Part shown: piece after piece, positions 1 to 7,266 of the stretch
How the letters are laid out: every line of letters starts with the position of its first letter
How positions within the stretch are numbered: the stretch's first letter is position 1
NCBI GenBank assembly: GCA_900768105.1
Contig: CAAGBQ010000028.1
Span: 1 to 44,792 of the forward strand
Length of the DNA: 44,792 nucleotides
From: Oscillospiraceae bacterium
GTDB lineage: Bacteria > Bacillota > Clostridia > Oscillospirales > Ruminococcaceae
Direction: 5' to 3'
Notes under the pieces: generated by a model
Databases searched by the model: none
Told to the model about the DNA's origin: nothing
Seen by the model: the letters and a program-made list of their open reading frames with translations, nothing else
Translations under genes and position numbers: made by a program

Positions 1-124
1 GATGATAGGTTATAGTGCCTTCTTCATCCGGCTCGCCCACAGTAACAACAACAGCATCCTTATTTTCAACAAGGCCGCGCGCACTAACAGCAACCAGTTC
101 TTCTATGTTCAGACGCTCCCGCAT
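1..124 (-). CDS. khpA: KhpA-type KH-domain RNA-binding protein (partial)
   Basis: The first 41 residues are in the window; the rest lies beyond the left edge. They begin MRERLNIEELVAVSARGLVE and continue with a VVVTVGEP strand, which matches the start of the KhpA/YlqC family (small single-KH proteins that bind RNA, with KhpB, in Gram-positive bacteria). The ATG overlaps the rpsP stop codon by one base (TAATG), so translation is probably coupled. The position right after ffh and rpsP is the usual Firmicute order, in which rimM and trmD would follow. Confidence 0.85.
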   Translation of the reverse strand, partial: MRERLNIEELVAVSARGLVENKDAVVVTVGEPDEEGTITYH

Positions 125-369
125 TACTTAATAATGCCTTCAACTTTAAGCAGAGCCTTAACGGTATCGGTGGGCTGTGCGCCGGAAGCGATCCATTTTT
201 CAACTTTCTCTGCGTCAACTTTGATTACGGACGGCTCTTTGGTAGGATCATAATAACCGACTTCTTCAATGAAACGGCCATCTCTGGGGTAACGGGAATC
301 GGCAACTACGATACGATAAAAAGGTGCTTTTTTGGCGCCCATACGGCGCAGTCTGATTTTAACGGACAT
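124..369 (-). CDS. rpsP: 30S ribosomal protein S16
   Basis: An 81-residue protein with the S16 signature MSVKIRLRRMGAKKAPFYRI followed by VVADSRYPRDGRFIEEVGYY-type sequence. S16 is a primary-binding small-subunit protein needed for 30S assembly. An in-frame upstream extension of 15 codons exists, but the ATG at 367-369 is preceded by AGGAGG at the right distance and gives the normal S16 N-terminus, so that start was chosen. It lies downstream of ffh in the same transcript and is coupled to khpA. Confidence 0.97.
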   Translation of the reverse strand: MSVKIRLRRMGAKKAPFYRIVVADSRYPRDGRFIEEVGYYDPTKEPSVIKVDAEKVEKWIASGAQPTDTVKALLKVEGIIK

Positions 370-436
370 TTTACTTTTCCTCCTATGGTGAAAAAAATTA
401 TCATATTTTATCAATGGCTTTCGCCTAAAGACCTAT

Positions 437-1804
437 TCAGAACGGCATTCCCATGCCGCCGCCGTTTTGCATTTGGCTTAACATCTGGCGCATTTTTTTG
501 CCCTGCTTTCCGTTGCCGGAAAGCTGTTTCATCATCTTCTGCATCTGTTCAAACTGCTTTAGCAGGCGGTTAACATCCTCCACCTTTGTTCCGCTTCCTG
601 CGGCAATCCTTTTTTTGCGCTGTGCCGAGATGATGGAGGGCTTTGCCCTCTCTTTTTTGGTCATCGAATTGATTATTGCTTCCGTTCTTACAAGCTGCTT
701 TTCGCCCTGCTCCGCTTCTTCATCGCTTAATTTTTTCTTTGCGCCCGGAAGCATGGAAACAATTTGGCTCAATGAGCCCATTTTTCTAACCTGCTTCATC
801 TGTTCGAGAAGGTCGTTCATGTCAAAGCTGCTTTCACCAAGCTTCTTTGCCATTTCTTCTGCCTTTTTGGCGTCAAGCTGCTCTTCTGCCTTTTCAATAA
901 GAGTGAGCACATCACCCATCCCAAGGATTCTTGAAGCCATACGGTCGGGATAAAACGGTTCCAAATCGGTAAGCTTTTCACCGGTACCGGTAAATTTAAT
1001 GGGTGCTCCGGTAACGGCTCTTACGGAGAGGGCAGCACCGCCGCGGGTATCGCCGTCAAGCTTTGTAAGGATTACACCGGTTATACCAAGCTTTTCATTA
1101 AAGGACTGGGCAACATTTACCGCATCCTGACCGGTCATGGAATCTATTACAAGGAGTATTTCTTCCGGATGGAATTGTTCCTTAAGGCGGAGCAGTTCAT
1201 CCATAAGCTCCGTATCAATATGCAAACGACCCGCAGTATCAAGAATAACAATATCGTTGCCGTAATCCTTTGCGTGGGCGATGGCTTTTTTTGCTATTTC
1301 ACAAGGGTCAATCTGTCCCATCTCAAAAACTGGAACATCAATCTGACCGCCGACCACCTTCAACTGGTCGATTGCCGCCGGACGATAAACATCGCAGGCA
1401 ACAAGCAGCGGGCGCTTACCCATTTTTTTGAAATGAAGCGCCAACTTTCCGGAATGGGTGGTTTTACCGGAACCCTGAAGACCCACCATCATAATGACGG
1501 TAGGAATCTTCGACGAATAGTTTATGCGGGCGTTGGATTCGCCCATAAGAGCAGTAAGCTCTTCGTTAACAATTTTTATTACATGCTGCGCAGGAGTAAG
1601 GCTTTCAAGCACCTCTGCGCCAACGGCTCTTTCGCTTACTTTGGCGACAAAATCCTTCGCAACCTTATAGTTGACATCCGCTTCAAGAAGTGCAAGGCGC
1701 ACTTCACGCATAGCTGTTTTTACATCGCTTTCGGTAAGCTTGCCTTTATTTTTAAGCTTTTTAAAAACCGCAGAAAGCTTGTCGGATAATCCTTCAAATG
1801 CCAT
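437..1804 (-). CDS. ffh: Signal recognition particle protein Ffh (SRP54)
   Basis: A 455-residue SRP GTPase that binds 4.5S/6S RNA and signal sequences and delivers ribosomes to FtsY at the membrane. An N-terminal four-helix domain precedes the G domain, with P-loop GLQGSGKTT at about 108-116, DTAGR at 189-193 and TKLDGD at 247-252. The C-terminal M domain carries QRKKRIAAGSG and a methionine-rich tail with many MQKMMKQ-type and glycine residues, as expected for signal-peptide binding. GGAG lies 10 bases before the ATG. The gene follows ylxM by 15 bases, so the two are co-transcribed. Confidence 0.98.
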   Translation of the reverse strand: MAFEGLSDKLSAVFKKLKNKGKLTESDVKTAMREVRLALLEADVNYKVAKDFVAKVSERAVGAEVLESLTPAQHVIKIVNEELTALMGESNARINYSSKIPTVIMMVGLQGSGKTTHSGKLALHFKKMGKRPLLVACDVYRPAAIDQLKVVGGQIDVPVFEMGQIDPCEIAKKAIAHAKDYGNDIVILDTAGRLHIDTELMDELLRLKEQFHPEEILLVIDSMTGQDAVNVAQSFNEKLGITGVILTKLDGDTRGGAALSVRAVTGAPIKFTGTGEKLTDLEPFYPDRMASRILGMGDVLTLIEKAEEQLDAKKAEEMAKKLGESSFDMNDLLEQMKQVRKMGSLSQIVSMLPGAKKKLSDEEAEQGEKQLVRTEAIINSMTKKERAKPSIISAQRKKRIAAGSGTKVEDVNRLLKQFEQMQKMMKQLSGNGKQGKKMRQMLSQMQNGGGMGMPF

Positions 1805-1819
1805 TATAAATTTCTCCAG

Positions 1820-2182
1820 TTAATCATTAAGGTGGCTTGCAATGCCAACAATTTCGGTGGTATGCTGTGTAATTTCGCGGATTGTCGCGCCGCGAACGCT
1901 GTCGTCCTCTATGGCGTGGGCTTCGCTGATTATTTTATCAAGACCGTGCTGAATTTCACGGAAGCGCTTTGCAAGGCCAAGCTTTTCTTCCATTTCAACA
2001 AGTGTGGCTTCCGCCCTTTTTATTGAATCGCGGACGCCCTGCCTTGTAATTCCGAGGTGTTCGGAGATTTCCGCCAAAGAAAGGTCATCATTATAATAAT
2101 AATCAATAACATCCTGCTGCTTTTCGGTAAGTATTTCTCCGTAAAAGTCGAAAAGCAGTGATATGTTCATATCCTTTGCCAA
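1820..2182 (-). CDS. ylxM: YlxM-family helix-turn-helix protein
   Basis: YlxM proteins are small HTH proteins found immediately upstream of ffh in Firmicutes and linked to SRP function. The protein shows LLFDFYGEILTEKQQDVIDY followed by LSLAEISEHLGITRQGVRD, a sigma-70 region-4-like HTH, and then a charged coiled helix. Three starts are possible. The GTG at 2191 abuts the AGGAGG with no spacer, and the ATG at 2170 is about 20 bases from it. The TTG at 2182 is eight bases away and was chosen. First gene of the ylxM-ffh-rpsP-khpA operon, behind a strong promoter. Confidence 0.9.
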   Translation of the reverse strand: MAKDMNISLLFDFYGEILTEKQQDVIDYYYNDDLSLAEISEHLGITRQGVRDSIKRAEATLVEMEEKLGLAKRFREIQHGLDKIISEAHAIEDDSVRGATIREITQHTTEIVGIASHLND

Positions 2183-2232
2183 AGCGTCCACCTCCTTTTT
2201 GTAAAGTATTTTGCTTTACAATAACGCTAATT

Positions 2233-2261
2233 ATTATAAAGGAAAAACCTTTACATGTCAA
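2233..2261 (-). promoter_or_regulatory. Sigma-A-type promoter of the ylxM-ffh-rpsP operon
   Basis: Reading the minus strand, TTGACA (2256-2261) and TATAAT (2233-2238) are separated by 17 bases, a perfect consensus match. The short leader contains a TGTAAAG/CTTTACA inverted repeat just ahead of the ylxM ribosome site, which could form a small hairpin. Confidence 0.9.
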
Positions 2262-2322
2262 GTGTTTTTCTTCGCTTTTTTATAAATATAAGTATAATTC
2301 CGGTATATTTTTTCCGGAAAGT

Positions 2323-2354
2323 ATAAAAAGTGCCTTCGCAAAAAGCGAAGGCAC
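2323..2354 (-). terminator. Rho-independent terminator of the amidohydrolase gene
   Basis: A perfect 10-bp stem (GTGCCTTCGC / GCGAAGGCAC) with a five-base loop is followed on the minus strand by TTTTTAT. It ends the gene that stops at 2365 and insulates the ylxM promoter. Confidence 0.9.
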
Positions 2355-2364
2355 CTTCAGTGCG

Positions 2365-3159
2365 TTATATTCCCATAACTCTTGCAAAGTTTTCGCCAAG
2401 GAGCATCCTGTTCTGCTCCTCCGAAAGACCAAGCTCAAAAAATCTGTTCAGCTCGATTTCATGGTCCTGGGACGGGAAGTCCGTTCCCCAAAAGAAATTT
2501 TCTATTCCGAACTTATCAAAAAATTTGAACACCAACTTCTTTTCCATAAACATAATTGAACTTGAAATGTCAAAAAAGCAGGAACCGGGCTTATAGGCTT
2601 CATATGCAAGCTTCCAAACCTGATAGCCGCCAAAATGTGCCGCAATAATTTTCAAATTCGGCAGTTCTTCCAAAAGTGCAGCCATTCTGCGCGGATCCGA
2701 AAACGGAAGCTTTGCATCGCCGGTATGCACAAGCGCAAACATACCGTTATCCTGTATGGTCCTCCACATAGGCAGCGCCTTTGGGTCATCAATCAAAAAC
2801 TGCTGAAAATCTGGATGCAGCTTAACACCGTTAAGTCCCGCCGCTTTAATTCTTTTAAGTTCCCTGTCAATATCCTCAAAATCCGGATGCATACTTCCGA
2901 ATCCAATGAATTTTTTGTGCTGCGCACACTCATATATAATAAAATCGTTAATGCTCATCACTTGTTTAGCGGTTGTTGCGGCAGAGCAAACAAGGAATCT
3001 GTCAACATTTATTTTTTCTCCGGATTTTATCAATTCCTCCGCTGTTCCGGTATGAAACATCGGTACTCCATAAAAGCTTCCGATAGCTTCTCCGGCCTTT
3101 TCGGCTATTTTATCCGGATATATGTGGGTATGCGCGTCTATTATTCTGTATTCGGTCAA
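2365..3159 (-). CDS. Amidohydrolase (TIM-barrel, Amidohydro_2 type)
   Basis: A metal-dependent hydrolase of unknown substrate. Visible metal-site elements are DAHTHIYP near residue 8-15 (HxH on strand 1), GVKLHPDF, LVHTGD, AAHFGG and GTDFPSQ (the strand-8 Asp). This set fits the Amidohydro_2 family (PF04909), which includes decarboxylases such as ACMSD and 2-amidohydrolases. The chosen start is TTG at 3157-3159, preceded by GGGGAG at good spacing; a 20-codon in-frame extension upstream has no ribosome site and overlaps the promoter. It has its own promoter and terminator, so it is not part of the eut operon although it lies directly downstream of it. Confidence 0.88.
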   Translation of the reverse strand: MTEYRIIDAHTHIYPDKIAEKAGEAIGSFYGVPMFHTGTAEELIKSGEKINVDRFLVCSAATTAKQVMSINDFIIYECAQHKKFIGFGSMHPDFEDIDRELKRIKAAGLNGVKLHPDFQQFLIDDPKALPMWRTIQDNGMFALVHTGDAKLPFSDPRRMAALLEELPNLKIIAAHFGGYQVWKLAYEAYKPGSCFFDISSSIMFMEKKLVFKFFDKFGIENFFWGTDFPSQDHEIELNRFFELGLSEEQNRMLLGENFARVMGI

Positions 3160-3181
3160 AAAAATCTCCCCTTCCGAAAAG

Positions 3182-3210
3182 ATTTTAGCATAAAATATTC
3201 CAAACATCAA
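3182..3210 (-). promoter_or_regulatory. Promoter of the amidohydrolase gene
   Basis: On the minus strand TTGATG (3205-3210) and TAAAAT (3182-3187) are 17 bases apart, followed by a short leader with a GGGGAG ribosome site. Confidence 0.65.
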
Positions 3211-3242
3211 GCCGTGCAATTATCAACATAATTTATGATAAT

Positions 3243-3278
3243 ATAAAAAAACACCGTTCCATAAGGAACGGTGTTTTT
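3243..3278 (-). terminator. Terminator at the end of the eut operon
   Basis: An AACACCGTTCC / GGAACGGTGTT stem with an ATAA loop is followed on the minus strand by TTTTTTATAT. It lies 15 bases past the eutQ stop. It also has a T-run on the plus strand, but no plus-strand gene reads into it. Confidence 0.92.
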
Positions 3279-3292
3279 GAGAAAACCAAAAA

Positions 3293-3748
3293 TTATTGAT
3301 TTGCCCAGTCTGCCGGATAGGAGATGTAGATAAATCTAACATGATCCGGGGTAGAGAAATGAATGCTGGTGCCCTTCGGGATGAAGGTCATGTCGCCTGC
3401 ATGAGCAGTGACTTCACCGGCATCGGATTTAAGAACGATAGTACCGTCAATGATGTACTCTGCTTCGTCATAGTTAAGAGTCCAAGGGAAGTCTACGCCG
3501 TTATCAAGCTCCATAACGCCGATACCGAGACGAGGAGATTCCTCAAGGGTAACTACATCGAGAAGGGAAACATCTTTGTTTGCAGCACCGATGTCAAAGG
3601 GGAAAGGTCCACAGTTGACAGTTTCGGTCTTGATGCTCATCATGCCGTTAGAAAGAACATTTCTTTCAAAAGGCATAGCATCTTCACATTTCATATTCTC
3701 GCAGACTTTGGCGACAATCTCCTTAATCAGTTCTTCACTGAGGTTCAT
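3293..3748 (-). CDS. eutQ: Ethanolamine utilization protein EutQ (cupin; possible acetate kinase)
   Basis: A 151-residue EutQ-family cupin. The C-terminal half has the cupin pattern EAEYIIDGTIVLKS ... GDMTFIPKGTSIHFSTP. EutQ of Salmonella has been reported to have acetate kinase activity and to be needed for compartment formation. The first 20 residues (MNLSEELIKEIVAKVCENMK) form a short amphipathic helix followed by a linker, resembling the encapsulation peptide at the N-terminus of EutC here, so luminal targeting is plausible. Start ATG has AGGAGG nine bases upstream. Last gene of the operon, separated from eutH by a 126-base structured spacer that could tune its expression. Confidence 0.92.
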   Translation of the reverse strand: MNLSEELIKEIVAKVCENMKCEDAMPFERNVLSNGMMSIKTETVNCGPFPFDIGAANKDVSLLDVVTLEESPRLGIGVMELDNGVDFPWTLNYDEAEYIIDGTIVLKSDAGEVTAHAGDMTFIPKGTSIHFSTPDHVRFIYISYPADWANQ

Positions 3749-3778
3749 GATGTGCGCCTCCTTCTACAAATAAAATTG

Positions 3779-3862
3779 AAAGGTTATGAAAAACCTTTAG
3801 GTTTCTCAATAGAAGAGCCTATCGCGGCAATAGGCTCTTCCGAGTGTTTGGCAAAAAGCCAA
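3779..3862 (-). promoter_or_regulatory. Tandem hairpins between eutH and eutQ, two of them mutually exclusive
   Basis: In transcript order: TTGGC-TTTTT-GCCAA (3848-3862); a perfect 11-bp stem GAAGAGCCTAT / ATAGGCTCTTC with a seven-base loop (3812-3840); then two overlapping choices, AAACC / GGTTT (3791-3804) or AAAGGTT / AACCTTT (3779-3798, six-base loop). The last two share bases and cannot form together. The arrangement looks like an attenuator or processing site; no strong T-run follows, so full termination is uncertain. Confidence 0.5.
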
Positions 3863-3874
3863 GGTTTAAGCTAA

Positions 3875-5104
3875 TTATTCTTTATTGGCAGAGGGGATCT
3901 TCGCAAGAAGTGCGGGAGCCATGATGTTGCCAAGAACAACAGCAAGAATACCAGCAACAAGTTTACCAACAATCATCGGGAAGATCATGTCGGGGTTGTT
4001 TGCTGCGCAGAATCCGAGGTGGTCACCAAATACGAATGCTGCGGAAACAGCGAATGCGCAGTTGAGGAGTTTGCCCTTCGGGTTCATTTCTTTAAGAAGG
4101 TTGAACATTGCGATGTTGTTAGCAAGGGTTGCAACAAGACCAGCAGAACCAGCAGCATTCATGCCAAGAGCAGCACCGAGTTTTTCAAGAGCTTTACCGA
4201 ATTTATCGGTAACGAACTTAACCATCGGATAAGCACCGGCAAGGGTGATAGCGATAACGCCGCAGGTAAGAAGACCGCCAGCAAGACCATCATGATTTTC
4301 GTCTACCATGAGTTCGAAAACAGGAAGAACGATACCGGTGTTGTACTGGAAGATAGCAATAGCAGTAACAGCAGTAATGAAGATGGTAACGCCGTTACCG
4401 AATTTATCGAAGCCTTTCATCATGCCGGCAGGAGCAAACCAAAGACCAACAGCGATGAGACCAGCAATGATAACAACAGGGATCATGTTGAGAAGGATTT
4501 CACCAACGCTGAGTTTGTACGGAGTGGTGTTCATAACGAAACCACCGGCGATGCAGCCGATCGGGATAGTTACAAGACCTACGAGAGTACCAGCGCCGAG
4601 GTAGGAACGATCTTCAGGATCAATGATACCAAGAGCTACGGGGATGGTGAAAACGATGGTCGGACCCATCATAGAGCCGAGGATAAGACCAGCGTAGTTA
4701 CCGATAGCTTCGGTTTCAGCCATAGTCATAGCAAGAGGATAACCGCCCATATCGCAAGCGAGAAGGGTGGTAGCGAACATAGCAGGATCTGCGCCTACAA
4801 GTCCGTAGATCGGTCCAAAGATAGGCTTAAGAATGAGAGCAAGGATAGGAGCAACAGCAACAACGCCTGCCATAGACATAGCGAGAGGGCCCATTGCGTT
4901 GATACCTTCTTCAAACTGTTCGCCGTAACCGAGCTTATTGCCGCAGATGCGGTCGATTGCACCAACGAGCATAAAGATGGCCATGATCATAACAACGATA
5001 GTGCTTATAGCGGTCCAACCACCAAGATTTGCAACCCAAGCTTTGAGAGAATCAGTGCACATAGGCAGAGTTTCATTCCAAACCTGAACAAGTTCATCAA
5101 ACAT
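3875..5104 (-). CDS. eutH: Ethanolamine transporter EutH
   Basis: A 409-residue polytopic membrane protein of the EutH family, which carries ethanolamine (mainly the protonated form at low pH) into the cell. About ten hydrophobic segments alternate with short loops; conserved stretches such as LACDMGGYPLAMTMAETEAIG and VFGDHLGFCAANNP are typical. Family length is about 410, so the gene is complete. The ATG follows TAGGAGG at seven bases. The 214-base spacer between eutN and eutH contains large inverted repeats (listed separately). Confidence 0.96.
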   Translation of the reverse strand: MFDELVQVWNETLPMCTDSLKAWVANLGGWTAISTIVVMIMAIFMLVGAIDRICGNKLGYGEQFEEGINAMGPLAMSMAGVVAVAPILALILKPIFGPIYGLVGADPAMFATTLLACDMGGYPLAMTMAETEAIGNYAGLILGSMMGPTIVFTIPVALGIIDPEDRSYLGAGTLVGLVTIPIGCIAGGFVMNTTPYKLSVGEILLNMIPVVIIAGLIAVGLWFAPAGMMKGFDKFGNGVTIFITAVTAIAIFQYNTGIVLPVFELMVDENHDGLAGGLLTCGVIAITLAGAYPMVKFVTDKFGKALEKLGAALGMNAAGSAGLVATLANNIAMFNLLKEMNPKGKLLNCAFAVSAAFVFGDHLGFCAANNPDMIFPMIVGKLVAGILAVVLGNIMAPALLAKIPSANKE

Positions 5105-5194
5105 AAAATTGACCTCCTAAAATAGTTTAATTCTCAAACTATATTCATAAAAGGACTTTCTGAAGCAAAAGTTTAATAATACAGACCGTAAAAT

Positions 5195-5303
5195 CGAGCA
5201 CTCCTTGCGGAGGCCGCTTGCTCGAAATTAGAAATTATGTATTCTTTCGCTTCATACTGTTCCTTGAATGACTGTAATACCTGCAAAGCAGGATTTTTCA
5301 AGG
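5195..5303 (-). promoter_or_regulatory. Two structured elements in the eutN-eutH spacer
   Basis: Element 1, next to the eutN stop, is a nested repeat: CCTTGAA ... TTCAAGG (5262-5268 / 5297-5303) enclosing CCTGC-AAA-GCAGG (5280-5292). Element 2 has an outer stem CGAGCA / TGCTCG (5195-5224) and two competing inner stems, GCGG / CCGC or CTCC-GCAA-GGAG with a GNRA loop on the transcript. A two-hairpin leader inside a eut operon recalls ANTAR-controlled antitermination elements, but the known loop consensus is not clearly met. Confidence 0.5.
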
Positions 5304-5318
5304 TTCAAATGCGCGGAT

Positions 5319-5597
5319 TTATTCAATATCCGCCAGAACCGTGTCATCGATAACACCAACTATTGCAGCGTCGATAGGCACGCTTGTGCCAACCGCGTAT
5401 CTTGCAGGGTTGCCGGTTACGATAAGAACTTTATCGCCGATACCTGCATCGACTACATCGGCGGCAATATAGGGCTCACGAGTGATATTTCCGGCCATCT
5501 TATAGTCGAGAGGTTCGACGATAAGAAGTTTGAGGCCTTCGAGTTTCGGCTCTTTTCTGGTTGCCCAAACACTGCCTATAACTACTCCAATTCTCAT
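5319..5597 (-). CDS. eutN: Microcompartment vertex protein EutN (BMC-P)
   Basis: A 92-residue EutN/CcmL-family protein. Members form pentamers that close the vertices of the shell. Signature features are the start MRIGVVIGSVWATRKEP, a middle LLIVEPLD strand, AADVVDAGIGDKVLIVTGNPARYA and the terminal IDAAIVGVIDDT. Length is normal for the family (about 90-95). GGAGG lies ahead of the ATG. It sits between the eut protein of unknown function and eutH, 32 bases from the former. Confidence 0.95.
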   Translation of the reverse strand: MRIGVVIGSVWATRKEPKLEGLKLLIVEPLDYKMAGNITREPYIAADVVDAGIGDKVLIVTGNPARYAVGTSVPIDAAIVGVIDDTVLADIE

Positions 5598-5629
5598 TTG
5601 GTAATACCTCCGTTAAATGCGACCTGAAA

Positions 5630-6376
5630 TCAGATCAGTTCAATTCCAAGCTCAAAAGCGGTATCTTTTGCAAGATAGGTTATAACCGGTTTTTCAGGAA
5701 GCTGCACTTTTTTATAGTGCTTTGCAGCTGCTTCACGAATATCTCTTTCAGTTATAACACGCTTTGTGAGTACAAGTACGGAATCGTCGCTTTCTGCCTT
5801 GGGCGCTGCTGCCACAGGGGCAGGTGCGGGAGCTGCTTCAACAGCCTTAACTTCTTCGTGGACAGGCTCGGAAGGTGCTTCTGCACCCTCGCAGATGGCG
5901 TCTTTGACATCTTCTGCCGCAACGAGCTGTACGCCGCTGTCAAGAAGTATCTGGAGATTCTTATAAATATTATTATACAGTGCTTTGGGAGCGGTTTCCG
6001 CATATTTGAGGATTTCCACTTCCTCTTTGACCATAATGACCCGTTTACCCTTCAGGATCGCTTCAGCCGCAAGGGCAAGGAATTTATTGTCAGTGCAGCC
6101 ATTGGCGATCTTGAACAAATTGCTGTTTGTCATATTGTAAAGCACGATGGAGTCATAGTCGCCGACGCTGACTTCATAGTTTTGTGCAAGTGCGCAAGTG
6201 ACTTTGCACAGTTCGCTATCCAACTTTTCAACTGCGCATTCTTCGCAGTGATGCTCCGTAAGAATAAGAGCGGAATTAACCTTGCGTTCCGCCGAAACGA
6301 CGGAGGTTATGCCCTCTTTCTCAAGGTATGCCTTAACGGCACGGACAGCAAGCTCTATTAACAAATCCATATCCAT
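5630..6376 (-). CDS. Eut-operon protein of unknown function with HFCD-flavoprotein-like segment
   Basis: 248 residues; resembles the uncharacterized protein found in Firmicute eut operons (TIGR02536 type). The N-terminus MDMDLLIELAVRAVKAYLEK is an amphipathic helix like a cargo-targeting peptide. A cluster HHCEEC ... C ... C follows (His42, His43, Cys44, Cys47, Cys57, Cys61). Residues 78-118 (VLYNMTNSNLFKIANGCTDN onward, ending KGKRVIMVKE) look like the PATANT...NGIADN segment of HFCD flavoproteins (UbiX/Dfp type). A Pro/Ala/Glu-rich linker at about 165-195 leads to a short C-terminal domain with LTKRVITERDIREAA. Start at the ATG preceded by AAGGTGAT; an upstream in-frame codon lacks a ribosome site. 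Function not known. Confidence 0.85.
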   Translation of the reverse strand: MDMDLLIELAVRAVKAYLEKEGITSVVSAERKVNSALILTEHHCEECAVEKLDSELCKVTCALAQNYEVSVGDYDSIVLYNMTNSNLFKIANGCTDNKFLALAAEAILKGKRVIMVKEEVEILKYAETAPKALYNNIYKNLQILLDSGVQLVAAEDVKDAICEGAEAPSEPVHEEVKAVEAAPAPAPVAAAPKAESDDSVLVLTKRVITERDIREAAAKHYKKVQLPEKPVITYLAKDTAFELGIELI

Positions 6377-6430
6377 AATTATCACCTTCTTTTTCAATAA
6401 TATCTATTGGAAAAGATATGGGTGCTCCGG

Positions 6431-7252
6431 TCAATCGACCAGGCAGTTCATGGCTATACCGGTAGGTGTAACCAGGAACGGGTCCGCGGGTTTAATGGTC
6501 TTAATACCAACTGTATCTTCAAATATTTTCTCCATACCGGTAAGGCAGCAAGTACCTCCGCAAAGATAGATGGTATCGATGTTATATTTGGATGTATATT
6601 TTTTGACGATAGTTGCCATCTTTTCGATTACCGGTTTCACTATGGGAAGGATTTCCCTGTGACGGGTGTAATCTGTCTTAATCTTCTCGGCGTCCTCAAA
6701 CGGGATGCCATAACTGCCGGCAAGAACAAGAGAAAGATGCGTACCGCCCGTAGGCTCGTCGTCAACTTCAACAACCTTGCCGTCTTTGAAGATTGCAAGA
6801 CCGGTGGTACCGCCGCCTATATCGACGACGACTCCGTCGGTTATGCCATAGATGGAGTTGGCGGCAGTCGGCTCATCCAAAACATTGGTTACATCAAAAC
6901 CGGCTCCCTCAACGCAATATTTATGTGTTTTTGTGCTGGATTCGGTGCCCGCAGGCATTGCGATTGCAGCATATTCAAGTTCTCTTCCAAGACGCTCTTC
7001 AAGCTTCTTTTTGAGCTTTCTTACTATGCCGCAAGCTCCTGCATAGTCAACTATTACGCCATCCTTTAGTACCTGTGCAAATTGCTTTTCACAGGCAACG
7101 GGATTGTTGTCCTCGTCAAGCACCACAATAACGATGTATGCGGTACCGAGGTCAACGCCAACCTTCAGCTTATCGGATACAGGCTTGTGTACCACCGTTT
7201 CGGTTTCGGTAACACGCGCCATATATGCATTGATTGTATCAAGATCAACCAT
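6431..7252 (-). CDS. eutJ: Ethanolamine utilization protein EutJ (Hsp70-like)
   Basis: 273 residues of the EutJ family, an actin/Hsp70-fold protein with unproven chaperone role in microcompartment operons. Nucleotide-binding motifs are visible: VGVDLGTAY near residue 32 (phosphate 1), VVVDIGGGTTGLAIF (phosphate 2) and YLCGGTCCLTGM (adenosine motif). There is no substrate-binding domain, so it is a nucleotide-binding-domain-only protein as in other EutJs. AAGGATG lies ahead of the ATG and the gene follows pduL by 14 bases. Confidence 0.95.
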   Translation of the reverse strand: MVDLDTINAYMARVTETETVVHKPVSDKLKVGVDLGTAYIVIVVLDEDNNPVACEKQFAQVLKDGVIVDYAGACGIVRKLKKKLEERLGRELEYAAIAMPAGTESSTKTHKYCVEGAGFDVTNVLDEPTAANSIYGITDGVVVDIGGGTTGLAIFKDGKVVEVDDEPTGGTHLSLVLAGSYGIPFEDAEKIKTDYTRHREILPIVKPVIEKMATIVKKYTSKYNIDTIYLCGGTCCLTGMEKIFEDTVGIKTIKPADPFLVTPTGIAMNCLVD

Positions 7253-7266
7253 TTAAAAGTACATCC

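Noticed and set aside
2183..2191. GTG at 2191 as start of ylxM
   Set aside because: It directly overlaps the end of the AGGAGG sequence, leaving no spacer; the TTG at 2182 has the normal distance.
4019..5125. Long plus-strand frames opposite eutH and other eut genes
   Set aside because: They mirror the codon bias of the minus-strand genes, lack ribosome sites and show no recognisable protein family.
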